In this document: positions 52,130 to 63,563 of the stretch, one piece after another
Layout: each line of letters starts with the position of its first letter
Numbering within the stretch: position 1 is the first letter of the stretch
Source: Agapetus fuscipes
Taxonomy: Eukaryota; Arthropoda; Insecta; Trichoptera; Glossosomatidae
Reading direction: 5' to 3'
Length of the DNA: 64,000 bases
Assembly: GCA_951799405.1 (NCBI GenBank)
Contig: OX637339.1
Coordinates: 18,538,001 to 18,602,000, forward strand
Program-made: the position numbers and the translations under genes
The notes under the pieces: model-generated
The model's database searches: none
What the model was told of the DNA's origin: nothing
The model's input: the letters and a program-made list of their open reading frames with translations, nothing else

Positions 52130-52440
52130 AATCCATTATGGGAGTATCTACCTTGTTCTCGAACATGCAAGAATCGTCTCTAAAATAAATAATAATAAAT
52201 TGCTCTAGTATAATCCATTATGGAAGTGTGTCGCATGTTATCGAACATGCAAGAATCGTCTCTGCCGCACATATAAATATGAGCAAAGATTCTGTGGGAC
52301 AGACAGAGTCTCTTGGACCATTGTGACGCGAAGACCTATAAGCAGAGAGTGAAGAGTGAACAGTATATTGTAAATTATATTGTGAAAAATACATTCAAAT
52401 CGCAAATTAATTAAAAGAACCCCAAGTCAACAGAACAATC
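52130..52440 (+). mobile_element. Possible solo LTR-like segment with a tandem duplication
   Basis: AATCCATTATGG ... CGAACATGCAAGAATCGTCT occurs twice (about 52130-52180 and 52212-52263). A TATAAATA box at 52271 and a GTGAAAAATACATTC region follow. The order repeat, TATA box, transcribed leader resembles an LTR, but no primer-binding site, TG/CA ends or target duplication could be fixed. Confidence 0.35.
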
Positions 52441-53151
52441 TACTATAGAAATACACGTAGTAGTACAAAAAAACAGATAGTCATTAAGCTTCATCCTATG
52501 ATTTGGACTGCAAAAAAAACGTATTTTTTTTGGGCAATAGCTCCATCACAAAGATTCTTAAGATCTGCGATAGGAACAGTTGGTAATGGTGGGTGTGCAG
52601 TATGGCAACCAGCAGCTAAATATAGGTACGCCGCGAGAGAGACCTACGTAATCAGAACTAAGCAGGCACAACTCGTAATGAATTCACCAGCTCAATGTCG
52701 TCCGGACATTACATAATTATATATACACCACCTTATTACGTGCATGGAGTGCACAAGTACTCCTGAGCAGTGTTGAATGTCATTTAGTGACAGGAATTTA
52801 TATTATACCACATTTTTGTGGCATATAAGTCGCAGAGAAGTTATATCGGTTACCAGAAGGGCCTTTCTCGTATTCTCTAGATTATTCTCCCACCAGAACG
52901 TTATGCACTAACACAATCACGGAGCACTTCCAGATGGTTCTGCCTTACATGTATAGGTGAACGAAGGCACTTTGATTTCATAGTTTGTCACACTACGAGT
53001 ATGCATACGTATTTCAAGTTCGTGACAATATTGACGGAGACTGGGCATGGAGACGGACCGAGAGGGACGAAGGACAATGGGAAGACACAGATCAAGATGG
53101 CAAAATGAAAAAAACAGATTGTCGTGCGGTAGGAGTGTAGGATTGGATGAG
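52441..53151. other. Unassigned low-copy sequence
   Basis: No repeat, domain or RNA gene recognised. Confidence 0.3.
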
Positions 53152-53408
53152 AAATCTAAATCTAAATCAAAGCTGCAAAAATATATATCATTTAAGATTC
53201 ATATTAAATGCATTCCCACAAGCAGACATGTATAATTTCGCGCTAACGCATGCCGCATGTGGACCTACAATATAAAATCCCAATCTCAAATGAACATTAG
53301 CCCTGCAACTCTTGCCGACCTTCCCTGAAGCAGGGGTGACATTGGCAAAGTGAACCCTTTTTTACAGTATGGGTGGTCAGCCGCATACCAACCTACCAGT
53401 GAAGGAAT
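53152..53408 (-). mobile_element. G block, full length
   Basis: GATTTA-tail subfamily with GCTAACGCATGCCGCATG; ends CAACCTACCAGTGAAGGAA. Confidence 0.8.
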
Positions 53409-53548
53409 GATTGGTTGATGAGGAAGGCGTTAAAAAAAACTGAAATCAGACGGTGTTTTGATATAATAAAGATCTTCTTCTTGCTTTTGTTCTATAAAAT
53501 TTACTAAGGAATGAATGTTATTTTTTGTTCAACGCCTTCCTTATCCAA

Positions 53549-53832
53549 GGGGCCGTCCATAAATTACGTCATCGATTTTGGCCGATTTTCGACCCCCCCC
53601 CCCCCCCTTACAATCATCCTACAGTCATTATCTTATGACCCCCCCTCCCCCTCTTCTGTAATAATGGATGAGCTTAATAATTAATAATGTTATATTACTT
53701 ACATAATATTTGTAGAAATTGGTATTTAAAAGAACGACGTCACTTTTGGTACTCGTACATCATTTGCCATCATCCGCAGACCAGACTCCCCCCCCCCCCT
53801 TAATGCGAATGACGTAATATATGGACAGCCCC
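53549..53832. mobile_element. MITE with GGGGCCGTCCATAAATTACG TIR
   Basis: Left end GGGGCCGTCCATAAATTACG, right end mirrored (ATGACGTAATATATGGACAG, then CCCC). Inside each end lies a C-run (53594-53609 and 53789-53799). GGGGCC...TTACGTCA-type MITEs are common in arthropods; the superfamily is not certain from sequence alone. Confidence 0.75.
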
Positions 53833-54527
53833 CAATTCCATGTTAGTGGCGGCTGGACAAAAGTACGATTTCTCTCATGCCTTCGAGGGATATTCCCTTA
53901 CGGTTCAGTATATTTTTCATAGTGTATCTAGCTATAGAAAGAGCAGCTTGCACGAGTCTTCAATTAAATAAGTACAGTGCAAAGTGGAACAATAAAAATA
54001 AAAATAAAGTAACGTCAATGTGAATGGATTCCAAGACCTCGAGGTAAATTAGTGAACAACAGGATGAATAAATAACTGAACACTAATCGATCGGCGGATC
54101 CGGTGAAAAGGTCAAGAGAATTCAGCTGCAGTTTATTTTTTTACTTAAATAAACAAATTAATAGTATTTGGAAGAGCAAAAAATACAGAAAGTAAGAAAA
54201 ATAATCAACAAATACAAAAATTCTCTGAATTTCTTGTTTACGCAGAATGGCGAATTGTAAGGTGAATGTTTTTTCGTCTGGTTCAAAGAAAAAATAACTA
54301 TGTATATCACCACCTTTTAAAGGTAAACTAAAGAAATGCTGATTCACTAATATGGGATATTATGGATTGAACATTAAATTGGGTGTAACGTCTCAAAGTA
54401 AGTGAACTAATTATAAGGAAATGCCCATGACAACTTCTCAACTACAGGATTTTTACACTCTTGTAGTTTTTTCTGCCGTAGAAAATAGCAAAAAGGTGCA
54501 TTTATCCGGGAAACACATGTAAGCTTA
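53833..54527. other. Unassigned; foldback-arm remnant at 54390-54460
   Basis: The segment GAACTAATTATAAGGAAATG, then CATGACAACTTCTCAACTAC matches one arm of the element at 37326-37512. The rest is AT-rich and unassigned. Confidence 0.35.
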
Positions 54528-54535
54528 ATGTGTAA

Positions 54536-56824
54536 TAAGGAGGGCCACTGATGTATGAGAAAAAATAAATTACGCTGAATTTTAATCTAAGAGTGAAATT
54601 ATGTTGCTAAATGACGTAATTTTATTGTACAGAAAGTTTCATTACAATCAAACAACAAATTTTGTCTCCAAATCGACATTGAAATAATGAGAAATTGAAA
54701 ATAAACACAAAAAAAATTGTTTTACATACTGACTTTAAACCCGATTTTTGAATTTTATTTCTCATGTAAAACAAATGCTTAAGGTGTAAAATAACACATT
54801 TGAGAGAAAAAAGTAAATACAGACTTAAAAAAAAAGTAAAACTTTGTTATTGATAACGTAAAAAAATCCGTTTTTTTTCGAATTTTGGCCTAACACTGCG
54901 AGACGTTATTTTAGGTTAAATATTTTTTTCTAATGTTGATTTAAAAAAAAAACGTTGCAGAGACTTTTGTGCTGTTCTTAAAAGACATTTTGCTAGTTTT
55001 CGTATCATAAACGCAGATGAGATAGATCCATTTGCCCACCGTGTGCTGTTAAAAAAAATGAGATCTCCATCAGATGTCTTTTGAGATGTTGGTGGTTCAG
55101 ATATATTTTTCTGCCAATTTGTAATACCACAGTAAGTTGCAACAACAAAATTAATTCATGGAACTTGTAAGAGTCAGTTTTCCCACCTTGCATGATAAGA
55201 ATTTTTAGAATCTTACGTGTATCTGCGAGGAGTTCACTTAGGTGTTTGTGAAGATTCGTAACTTCGCTATCAGTAAGTTTTCTGAATGAGCAAAGCAACT
55301 ATTTTTTCACTTGGCGCAATCAATTATCATTTAAGGTTCTCCTGTTGAATATTTTTAATTTAAATAATCTTCGGTAAATGTCGGAAACCATCTTTGCAAT
55401 AGGATGGCACTTACAAATATCATAAATGTAACTGAACATAGTTAAACTGAAAAGTAATCATTATTTTTGAGTATATGTATGTACCTTAAGAAGGTTACTG
55501 CTAAAAAAATAAGACATATTATTATAAATCAAGCTAGAGCGTATACTTGAACAACATAATTTGCCAAATTAATAAGTTTTTTAAGGGATCCTAAGCTCTA
55601 TAGCTCGCGGAATCCACCAAGCATAGGATTTTTTTCCTGGAGTTTTATGGGCTAAGTTTATGTTTTCTAAGACAAACTTGTACCTATAGATATAATTGAT
55701 CTATACTTAAATCTTCTGCGAATAAATCATATGGGTATTAAAGGTTTTTTTGAAAACTAATTGAATGTTTCACATTTGATACCATGCAGAACTTCTGAAG
55801 TTATGAGTGCTGCCACTTTTTCCAAAACTCAATACCTGTAGAAAGTTTTTGCCAATGTAGAAACATCCAGTAAGCCTTTTTTGAAAAGTTGGCGATGCAG
55901 CTTTGGAAATGATTCTTGTGAGACTGGCTGTGGAGATATACATACTCAATGATGATGGTGTTTTATGTTATTTTAAGATTTAGGCGTGTTTTTTTATCAT
56001 CAATGTATTTTGGTTCGATTATCTAAGCTTTTTTACGTAGAATATTTTTTCTATGATTTCTTAGTTACTTTATAACGACTATGGCTGTACCTATTTCCAA
56101 TAATCATTTTCCCTGATATTTGCTAGTCAGTTAGGAAGCTTTACTTTTGTGCGAACACTCCGCAATCTCTATGAAAGGCGCATTGATTTATTTCTTTACA
56201 TTTACAGGACAATAAATGTAAAACAGCACATTATTCATCATCTTCATCATAAGCTCAACAGTCATGGGTGGTTTTTTCTAAACAATATCAGTTGTTTTTG
56301 GAGATTTTGACGTTTTTTCGTGATTTTCCAAACATTTATTGTCCAGTTGTGCAGTTACATTACTGCATTAAAAGATACATTTCATGACACTTCATGCTTT
56401 CTTAAAGAATAAAACAAATTTTACCAGTCACAGGGCATTGCAATAAGTTTCGTATTCAACTCATAGTGACAACGCGCGGTCACAAATTCTTTGCAAAATA
56501 GTGAAATTCAACGCTCTCTCTACCCCTCCTACTGCTTATTTAGTGAAAAAATAACTTGTTTATTTGTACTATTGGTGCGCATTACTATATTTAATGCACA
56601 AAAATATAGAAATTACCGTAAAATCTCAATTCCTTATTGTATTATTAGCCCTCATGAAAAATTATAAAAATGGCATTTTTTTTAAACTTTGAGGCCGATT
56701 TGGAGACAGATGATTAATACTTTTACGGAATTTTATTTTACACACGTAATTTGAACTTCATTTGGCAACATATTCTCACTATTAGATGATTATTATCCAA
56801 AAAAAAAAAAATCGGCCCTCCTTA
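54536..56824. mobile_element. Unassigned 2289 bp DNA transposon with 8 bp TSD
   Basis: Ends TAAGGAGGGCC / GGCCCTCCTTA, flanked by ATGTGTAA on both sides (54528-54535 and 56825-56832). Subterminal inverted similarity extends over about 150 bp (TCTAAGAGTGAAATTATGTT and GTCTCCAAATCG with mirrored partners). An 8 bp duplication suggests hAT or a relative, but the termini are not classical hAT and no transposase motif is recognised. The interior is AT-rich with a 97-codon minus frame (55298-55005). Confidence 0.8.
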
Positions 56825-56837
56825 ATGTGTAACTAAA

Positions 56838-57342
56838 CGCAAAAAAACGCAACTAAGCTACACATATAGTGTAACTTCTTGCCTGCGTTATCCCCGAAGG
56901 AGTCGCATGTGGCGCTTCAGGACCTATTTAATTTTACAGGTATGGGGGCCGGCCTCACAAAAACCACTTTCAGTTGAAGTGGGGGTTTCCCAGCTCCCGG
57001 GAGGGCTGGTTCTCATTTCTTGTGAAAGCTGAGTAAACCTTTGAGATTGAACCCTTGCTCTCGGCATGGAATGCAAGCATTCTACCAATTGAGCTATCGA
57101 CCTTTTTACGAGCTTGATCGTAGTCGCTACAAAGCGCCAATTCTCAAACAAGACCCAGTTGCTGTAAGGATGGATGGACCTTTGGTGACCGGTCATTGGT
57201 AAAGGTTTTATGAATTTTTCAACCCAGCGAAGAGCAAATTTGAAAATATAAATGGTATATTTTTTGTGCTCCGCCGGGAATCGAACCCACAACCTTCCCA
57301 TTCAGAGTCCGCAGTGTTACCACTGAGCTACGGACTGGTCTG
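56838..57342 (-). mobile_element. SINE-AB dimer, full length
   Basis: Very similar to the copy at 9970-10462, with head A CAGTCCGTAGCTCAGTGGTA, head B and the 3' end AACGCAGGCAAGAAGTTACA. It starts 6 bp after the target duplication of the DNA transposon. Confidence 0.88.
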
Positions 57343-57379
57343 ATTCAGTTTTATCTTTTAAGGTATCGATGTACACAAA

Positions 57380-57605
57380 ATGGTATTTATTTGGAAGTTC
57401 ATGAATACCACTGAAGAACTTCTGTCAACCATCAAACAGAAAAAGCTGATGTACTTCGGTCACGTTATGAGGAATGAGAAATACCACCTTCTTCACTTAT
57501 ATATCATACAAGATGGGAGAAGAATTCATGGGCGCGGAAGGACAAAGTGGCTAAAAAAAACTGCGAAAGTGGTTTGGCAAAAACACCAAGCCACTATTAT
57601 TGACC
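57380..57605 (+). pseudogene. LINE C-terminal fragment
   Basis: The plus frame encodes ELLSTIKQKKLMYFGHVMRN, then HGRGRTKWLKK: the C-terminal region of an RTE/Jockey-like LINE different from LINE-G. It is 5'-truncated. Confidence 0.75.
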
Positions 57606-57696
57606 CGCAGCATCCACAATAAAAATGATCGTCAATCTTCGTTAAAAGTGAAAGAAATAAAATATATTATTATTATAAACACTGCAGTGGCGAAGG

Positions 57697-57905
57697 GTGC
57701 CATACAACTCGATTCCCATCGGTTTCCCTTTTAAAATGAGGCAAAAATGATAACAAAGTAGACTGCATCGTTTCAATGAGGAAAAAATACGTATTGTTTC
57801 TTTGGTTTTAAATGTATTTTTTTACTTTGTGCCTATATTTTTTAACTACTTCGTTGCCTCATTTTAAAAGGGAAGCCGGTGGTAATCGAGTTGTATCTGC
57901 TAAAC
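57697..57905. mobile_element. MITE with ~45 bp TIRs
   Basis: Left ATACAACTCGATTCCCATCG, then TTTCCCTTTTAAAATGAGGC, mirrored at the right (GCCTCATTTTAAAAGGGAAG, ATCGAGTTGTAT). Interior T-rich, no coding. Confidence 0.75.
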
Positions 57906-58629
57906 AGTGCTTTGCCAAAACTATTGTAACTACGAGTATGTGATAGACATCTCGCTCCCCCAGTTCTTGTTTACCGTATACGCCAATCTTGTCAAATATG
58001 ACTTTTTCATGCAGTTGTCTTATGAATCACAATCTGAGCTAAGAAAAACCGTAAAACTCGATAATGTGAGAGTTCTTTTAAATAGTTTTTAAATAAATTT
58101 CTTATTTTTATAAGACACATTGGTCCAGTACACATGCAAACATTGCTCATGTAAAAAATTCTCAATGGCGTATACAGTTAACAAGAACTAAGGCAGCGAT
58201 CTGTCATTGGAGCATTCGAGATCTTATGTTTTTGTATCATGTGTTGTCTTGTATTATAAATTCTCTTCAGTGTTCTGTTATTGTCCATTTACAAATAAAT
58301 AAACAAATAAGAAAAGGCACGCAAAGAAGAAGAAAGCAGTCTTCAATTGAATGAAATGAAATTTCCAAACACAAATTAAACATACCAATATCCACGTTTC
58401 CAATGCCAGGATGTCTAATAAAGATTCCTTGCTACTTCCTACTTTCAATCCTGGCAACATCCGGAAAAAAGTGTATACAATCCTTCCCCTCAAGGGCTGC
58501 GATCCAATAATATAAATTTAATCTCCTTCTCCGTTGAAAAGGACCTCATTTCGGAAACCCAAAGGACCTTGGATTGTTTTCAACTGCCTGTGCCTCTAGT
58601 AAAAATTTCAATTCGGTTACAAAGTCATA
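57906..58629. other. Unassigned; inverted copy of a dispersed 55 bp word
   Basis: 58111-58164 (CACATTGGTCCAGTACACAT, TTGCTCATGTAA) is the inverse of words at 6119-6178 and 63268-63330. Otherwise no feature. Confidence 0.35.
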
Positions 58630-59084
58630 TACAATCTATAATCTAAGTTGCAAAGATATTTTAACCAACCCTCCAAAATTCTACTCGCTAGCTCGCAATT
58701 GCGAGTGACTTTTGTTTGGTTGCGAGTGTGCTTTTCTTTATGTGAAAGTATCATTTTGCCAGTTAATAATACCATTGAATATATTCCCAGTGAACCGATC
58801 ACATGTTTAAAGACGTTAAAAATTATAAACAGGGACAGTTCACGGGAGTTTTTTTAACCCATGCGAATTGCAATTACGAGTTGCGAGTTGATCAATGTGT
58901 GATTTTTGGAGGGTTGATGTAAACATTGAAAATTCCTATAAAACAAGACACGCGCTTACAAATGCTGCATGTGTACTTACAAAACTTCAAATAAATTGCA
59001 ACTTTTGCCAACCTTCCCTGAAACAGAAGTGACATCGGCAAAGTTAACCTTTTTTTTTACTGTATGGGTGATCAGCCTGATACC
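58630..59084 (-). mobile_element. G block interrupted by a MITE
   Basis: AATCTAAGTTGCAAAGATAT ends near 58660 and resumes at about 58917 (AACATTGAAAATTCCTATAA). It continues to GGTGATCAGCCTGATACCA. Confidence 0.75.
58665..58916. mobile_element. MITE, AACCCTCCAAAA termini
   Basis: Ends AACCCTCCAAAA / TTTTGGAGGGTT. Further mirrored words lie inside (CTCGCAATTGCGAGTGAC against CGAATTGCAATTACGAGTTG). About 250 bp, no transposase. Confidence 0.75.
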
Positions 59085-59236
59085 AAGTGGAGCTGGGAAA
59101 CCACCCATTTCAACTGAAGTGGTTAACGTGAAGCCGGCTCCCTTACCCGTGAAAATAAATAGGTCCCGAAGCGCCACATGCTACCCGAATCGCCACATGC
59201 TACCCGCAACGCAACTAAGCTACACACATAGTGTAA
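59085..59236 (+). mobile_element. SINE-B 3' fragment with duplicated word
   Basis: GTGGAGCTGGGAAACCACCC to the 3' end AACGCAACTAAGCTACAC. CGCCACATGCTACCCG is repeated in tandem (59170-59206). Confidence 0.7.
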
Positions 59237-59423
59237 AGTATTTTTTGTGTATCATTAATATCATAAAGTTATACAGATATATTGAATAGAAGCTCTCCAC
59301 GCCTGAGACACAGGTTTTCCTAGTTCAGGCACATGTATTATTTTCTTACTTAAGTTAAAAAGCTGCACCCTATGTTAATCTTCTGTAAAACAGTTTTATG
59401 AATAAATTATTATTATTATTATT

Positions 59424-59700
59424 AACTTCTTGCCGCGTTATCCCCGAAGGGTTTCGCATGCGGCGAGTGGAACCTATTTATTTTTAAAGGCGGAGTGGCC
59501 GGCCTTACACTAACCACTTCAGCTGAAGAGGGCTGGTACTCATTTCTTGCGAAGGCTGAGTAAACCTTGGCGGTATTTTATTTTGGATTTTTTAAATAAA
59601 CACCGAAACGGGCAATAATTTTTGACACCCGCGGTGGGATTCGAACCCTAGCTTTCGGCACTGCATGCAAACACTCAACCAACTAAAGTATCGACCGGAC
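59424..59700 (-). mobile_element. SINE-B, nearly full length
   Basis: Head GTCCGGTCGATACTTTAGTT, B box GGTTCGAATCC, B body, and end AACGCGGCAAGAAGTTA abutting an (ATT)n run at 59406-59423. Confidence 0.8.
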
Positions 59701-60179
59701 ACAGCCTAAAAACTCGATGAAATTTCTTCAAGTTGCTACTTGGCCTACAGGTTTGCGTGTCTGTGACGCATTCCCTTCTTGATTTGACTTTATGGAAAAG
59801 GTGGGCGTGCATACCTTATGGCTTCTCCAGTATACAACTATCGGTAAGTACACAGTATATGGAACGGCGGCTATTTCTGGCCCTTCCTATTGTTGATTGC
59901 CTACTTGGTGTATTTTTGGACCCACCCTATAAATAGACGAAGGTTTTCTTTTCATGGAGTTTTTTAATCAATTACACGTGGATGTTAGGGGAGTGCGGGG
60001 TAAGAAGAACTTGTTTAAAATTATGCAACAGTTGAAAGATGTTTCTTGCAATTTAATTAAGCATTACTTTTAAATCATTTTATTAATAAATTAGCATGCC
60101 CACATGTGCTCCGCACGGTTTCGACATTCTAGTATCTAGCTGCCTCTACTGAAAACCAGGTGGCATCGACATTTTTAAT
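59701..60179. other. Unassigned sequence
   Basis: A 67-codon plus frame (59733-59936) has no recognised motif. Nothing else is seen. Confidence 0.3.
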
Positions 60180-60871
60180 CTTAAATTCATTTGGTTCCCT
60201 TTTGCTAATGCCACGCAATTTCAGAAAACGCCGGCCGGAGTTGGTAAGTTAATGTTCAAGTGAGGTTTGGTTTATTTTATTTGTAAGCATGCAGAATGTG
60301 TAAACGCAAGCTTAAGACCGGTCCGTAGTTCAGTGGTAACACTTCGGACTCTGAATAGAAGGTTGTGGGTTCGAATCCCAGCGGAACACACAAAATATAC
60401 CATTTATATTCTCAAATTTGCTCTTCGCTGGGTTGAAAAATTCATAAACCTTTACCAATGACCGTCCAACAAAGGTCCATCCAGCCTTACAGCAACTGGG
60501 TCTTGCTTGAGAATTGGCGCTTTGTAGCGACGACGACCAAGCTCGTAAAAAAGGTCGATAGCTCAATTGGTAGAATGCTTGCATTCCATGCCGAGAGCAA
60601 GGGTTCGATCTCAAGGTTTACTCAGCCTTCACAAGAAATGAGAACCAGCCAGCTGGGAAACCCCCACTTCAACTGAAAGTGGTTGGTGTGATGCTGGCCC
60701 CCTTACCCGTAAAAATAATTAGATCCCGAATCGCCACATGCAACCCCTTCGGGGATAACGCAGGCAAGAAGTGAAACTATATGCGTAGCTTAGTTGCGAT
60801 TTTTTTTATGTGTGCCTGCATTAAATTTGAGCCTTCAATGAATCTCTGCAACTTCGATTATAGATTATAAT
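60180..60871 (+). mobile_element. G block split by a SINE-AB
   Basis: The 5' part (CTTTTGCTAATGCCACGC, to 60315) and 3' part (60811-60871, GCCTGCATTAAATTTGAGCC, then the tail) frame the SINE-AB at 60316-60808. Confidence 0.75.
60316..60808 (+). mobile_element. SINE-AB dimer, full length, plus strand
   Basis: Head A with B box GGTTCGAATCC, A body, junction AAGCTCGTAAAAAAGGTCGA, head B (B box GGTTCGATCTC), B body with ACCCCTTCGGGGATAACGC, end GCGTAGCTTAGTTGCG and a T-run. The cleanest dimer for defining the family. Confidence 0.9.
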
Positions 60872-61278
60872 ATAGCACATGGTGTTTGCCGTGCCCTACC
60901 TTCCCTTTCTCGCTCATCGTCGACATTTCTCATTTGTAATTTACAGCTTTTTCTTGGAAACTACAGCTGAATGTCAAACAGGGCGGACAGCTTGTTTACA
61001 AGAAAGTGTACACGAAGACAATTAGAGAAAAATCAATAAGAAGAGTTCACTTAGAGAATGGCGTGTCATACTGCAATGTTGGATTATCTAAGACCGCAAG
61101 TTAGCTAAGTACTATTTCGATAAAAATTGTCATTATCAAGTCGTCGACTCAAAACAGTATGCATGGACGATGTATGCTTTGAGAACTAAGAAATTCTTAA
61201 AAAGAGGATAACATTTCATTTAAACTGTAAATTTGTATTATCTAGGTTTTTAGCAGTTACTTCGTGAAAGTTCATTTT
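60872..61278. other. Unassigned sequence
   Basis: No feature recognised. Confidence 0.3.
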
Positions 61279-61457
61279 AATAGATTAAAATAAAATATTC
61301 TTTGTTACAATTCACAAGAGTTTTTTGACTACTTTAAACTAAAAAAGTTCATATTTACACCTGAAGATGGGAGGTATTGCTTCTCCCGAAACCGGTAGTG
61401 TTTTAAAAAATAAAAACTCATGTGAATTGTAACAAAGAATATTTTATTTTAATCTAT
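61279..61457 (+). mobile_element. PLE-like terminal unit: hammerhead between inverted arms
   Basis: Arms 61279-61327 and 61409-61457 are near-perfect inverted copies (ATTAAAATAAAATATTCTTT, TTACAATTCACA...). They flank a hammerhead-like motif. No PLE coding remains. The layout matches 39895-40275. Confidence 0.7.
61357..61401 (+). ncRNA. Hammerhead ribozyme-like motif
   Basis: Stem I ACAC / GTGT (4 bp), core CTGAAGA, one extra T, stem II GGGAG-CTCCC (5 bp), GAAA, stem III ACCGGT, then A as H17. Compared with 14165-14206, stems I and II differ in sequence but keep pairing, while core and stem III are conserved. Confidence 0.65.
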
Positions 61458-61505
61458 GTAAATTTGTACATCTTAGCACGGTCCCTGAAGAAGTAGCATC
61501 AAGGT

Positions 61506-61721
61506 GTATACCACCCATACTGTAAAAAATGGTTCACTTCCCTGTCTCAGGGAAGGCCGGCAAGAGTTGCAAAGCTTATGTTCATTTGAGATTGGGTTTT
61601 TTATACTGTAGGTTCACATGCGGCATGTGTGAGCGCGAAATTATGCGTGTCTGCTTGTGGGAATGCATTTAATATGGATCTCAAATGATACATATGTTTG
61701 CAACTTAGATTTAGATTTAGA
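61506..61721 (+). mobile_element. G block, small internal deletion
   Basis: Starts ACCACCCATACTGTAAAAAA, lacks CCAATGTCACC, and ends in a TTAGATTTAGATTTAGA tail. Confidence 0.75.
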
Positions 61722-61723
61722 GG

Positions 61724-61800
61724 GGACCAGCGATAGAGGTTTTCCCTGCAGGAGGAGCAGGTTCTCATTTCTCGTGAAGGCTAAGCACACTTGGCACAAT
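61724..61800 (-). mobile_element. SINE-B body fragment
   Basis: The minus strand reads TGTGCTTAGCCTTCACGAGA and AATGAGAACCTGCTCC. It is wedged between two oppositely oriented G blocks. Confidence 0.55.
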
Positions 61801-61801
61801 G

Positions 61802-62055
61802 ATCTAAATCTAAATCTAAGCTGCAAAGAAATGTATCATTTGAGATTCATATTAAATGCATTCCCACAAGCAGACATGCATAATTTCGCGCTTACACATG
61901 CTGCATGTAGACCTACAATATAAAAACCCCAATCTCAAATGAACATAAGTCCTGCAACTCTTGCCGACCCTCCCTGAAACAGGGGTGACATTGGCAAAGT
62001 AAACCATTTTTTACAGTATGGGTGGTCAGCCGCATACCAACCTATCAGTCAAGGA
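61802..62055 (-). mobile_element. G block, full length
   Basis: GATTTA-tail subfamily, from ATCTAAATCTAAGCTGC to AACCTATCAGTCAAGGA. Confidence 0.8.
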
Positions 62056-62366
62056 GTTGAATGATAAGGGGTTGAAATTCACGCACAGCATTATCATAGC
62101 GTCATTCGTGAATACAGGTACATTAATTCATTAAATAAGTATTGTTTTAGAGCACGCCAACGCCGTATTTTCTTTTCGACTAAATCGCTTTTTCTTTCAC
62201 ATCAGACAGCTGCTGTTGTTGCTCCACTATATTTTATATATAAGGCTCTATGGTCTAGAAATGTGTTTTAAAAATTGAACGATCACAATCAAAGGCGGCA
62301 ATATAGGATATTTTTCTAAAATGTGAAAAATATATGGAAACAAAGGTAATAATTTTCTCATCACAT
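62056..62366. other. Unassigned AT-rich sequence
   Basis: No feature recognised. Confidence 0.3.
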
Positions 62367-62586
62367 CCTGACCACCCATACTGTAAAAAATGGTTCACTT
62401 TGCCAATGTCACCCCTGTTTCAGGGAGGGTCGGCAAGAGTTGCAGGACTTATGTTCATTTGAGATTGGGTTTTTCATACTGTAGGTCCACATGCGGCATG
62501 TGTGAGCACAAAATTATGCGTGTCTGCTTGTGGGATTAATATGAATCTCAAATGATACATATCTTTGTAGCTTAGATTTAGATTTT
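62367..62586 (+). mobile_element. G block, 5'-truncated by ~25 bp
   Basis: Starts CTGACCACCCATACTG and ends TTAGATTTAGATTTTAGA. Confidence 0.75.
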
Positions 62587-62857
62587 AGATATCCGTACGT
62601 TAAGTTAATTTTTGAGAAATATCTTAGATTGCCGTCATTAATTATGTACAACTTAATTATTTAAATACAAGTAAAAATGGAGTAACAGCTAAGTGCATAT
62701 TTACGTGAGAATGAAAGTGGTTTATCTAGTTTAAAAATAAAATGATATGAAAATCTACATGTCATGTACATATGAGCGATTATTATTTTATTTAAAAGGA
62801 ATGAAAAAAAAATTACGACTTCAAACACTTATATTAAATATTCGCTTAAAATAATTG

Positions 62858-63160
62858 GACCGGTCCGTAGTTCAGTGGTAACACTTCGGACTCTGAATGG
62901 GAAGGTTGTGGGTTCGATTCCCGGTGGAGCACAAAAAATGTACCATTTATATTTTCAAATTTGCTCTTCGCTGGGTTGAAAAGTTCATGAACCTTTACCA
63001 ATGACCGGTCAACAAAGGTCCATCCAGCCTTACAGCAACTGGGTCTTGCTTGAGAATTGGCGCTTTTTAGCTACGAAGATCAAGCTCGTAAAAAGGTCCA
63101 TAGCTCAATTGGTAGAACGCTTGCATTCCATGCCGTGAGCAAGGGTTCGATCTCAAAGGT
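62858..63160 (+). mobile_element. SINE-AB dimer, 3'-truncated
   Basis: Head A with B box GGTTCGATTCCCGG, A body, junction and head B to GGTTCGATCTCAAAG, then unrelated sequence. Confidence 0.8.
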
Positions 63161-63560
63161 AATAGATCTTAGAATGCACACTGAAGAGTTAAAGGAGTAA
63201 GAGAGGACTAGAAACTCTTTATTTGTGTGTCTGCACTATTTCGTCCCCTTAGTTCTTGTTGGTATAATGTCCAACAGAGGTAATTTTACATGAGCAATGT
63301 TTGTATGTGTACTGGACCAATGTGTCTTATGAAAGCTGGCAATTGTTGGTAAAAATATCTTAAACCACTCTTTAGATAGTTAGATAGCTCAAAATTGTGT
63401 AAAATGTGATTTTTAAGACAATTTCACTGAAAGCTCATGTTTGAAACCAAAGTAGATAAGCCAAACAAGCATTGGGGGGACGATTTGTCAATTCTCGGAA
63501 ACCTCCTCCACCCGTCCAACTCTAGCGTTAACAGAATGTATGCAACTATGCAAGTTAGAG
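63161..63560. other. Unassigned; dispersed word at 63268-63330
   Basis: CCAACAGAGGTAATTTTACA, then TACTGGACCAATGTGTCTTA matches 6119-6178 and inverted 58111-58164. No other feature. Confidence 0.35.
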
Positions 63561-63563
63561 CAG

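Noticed and set aside
55005..55298. 97-codon frame as a transposase of the 54.5-56.8 kb element
   Set aside because: No catalytic motif recognised and the frame is short. Flanking sequence could be decayed coding, but the evidence is too thin to call.
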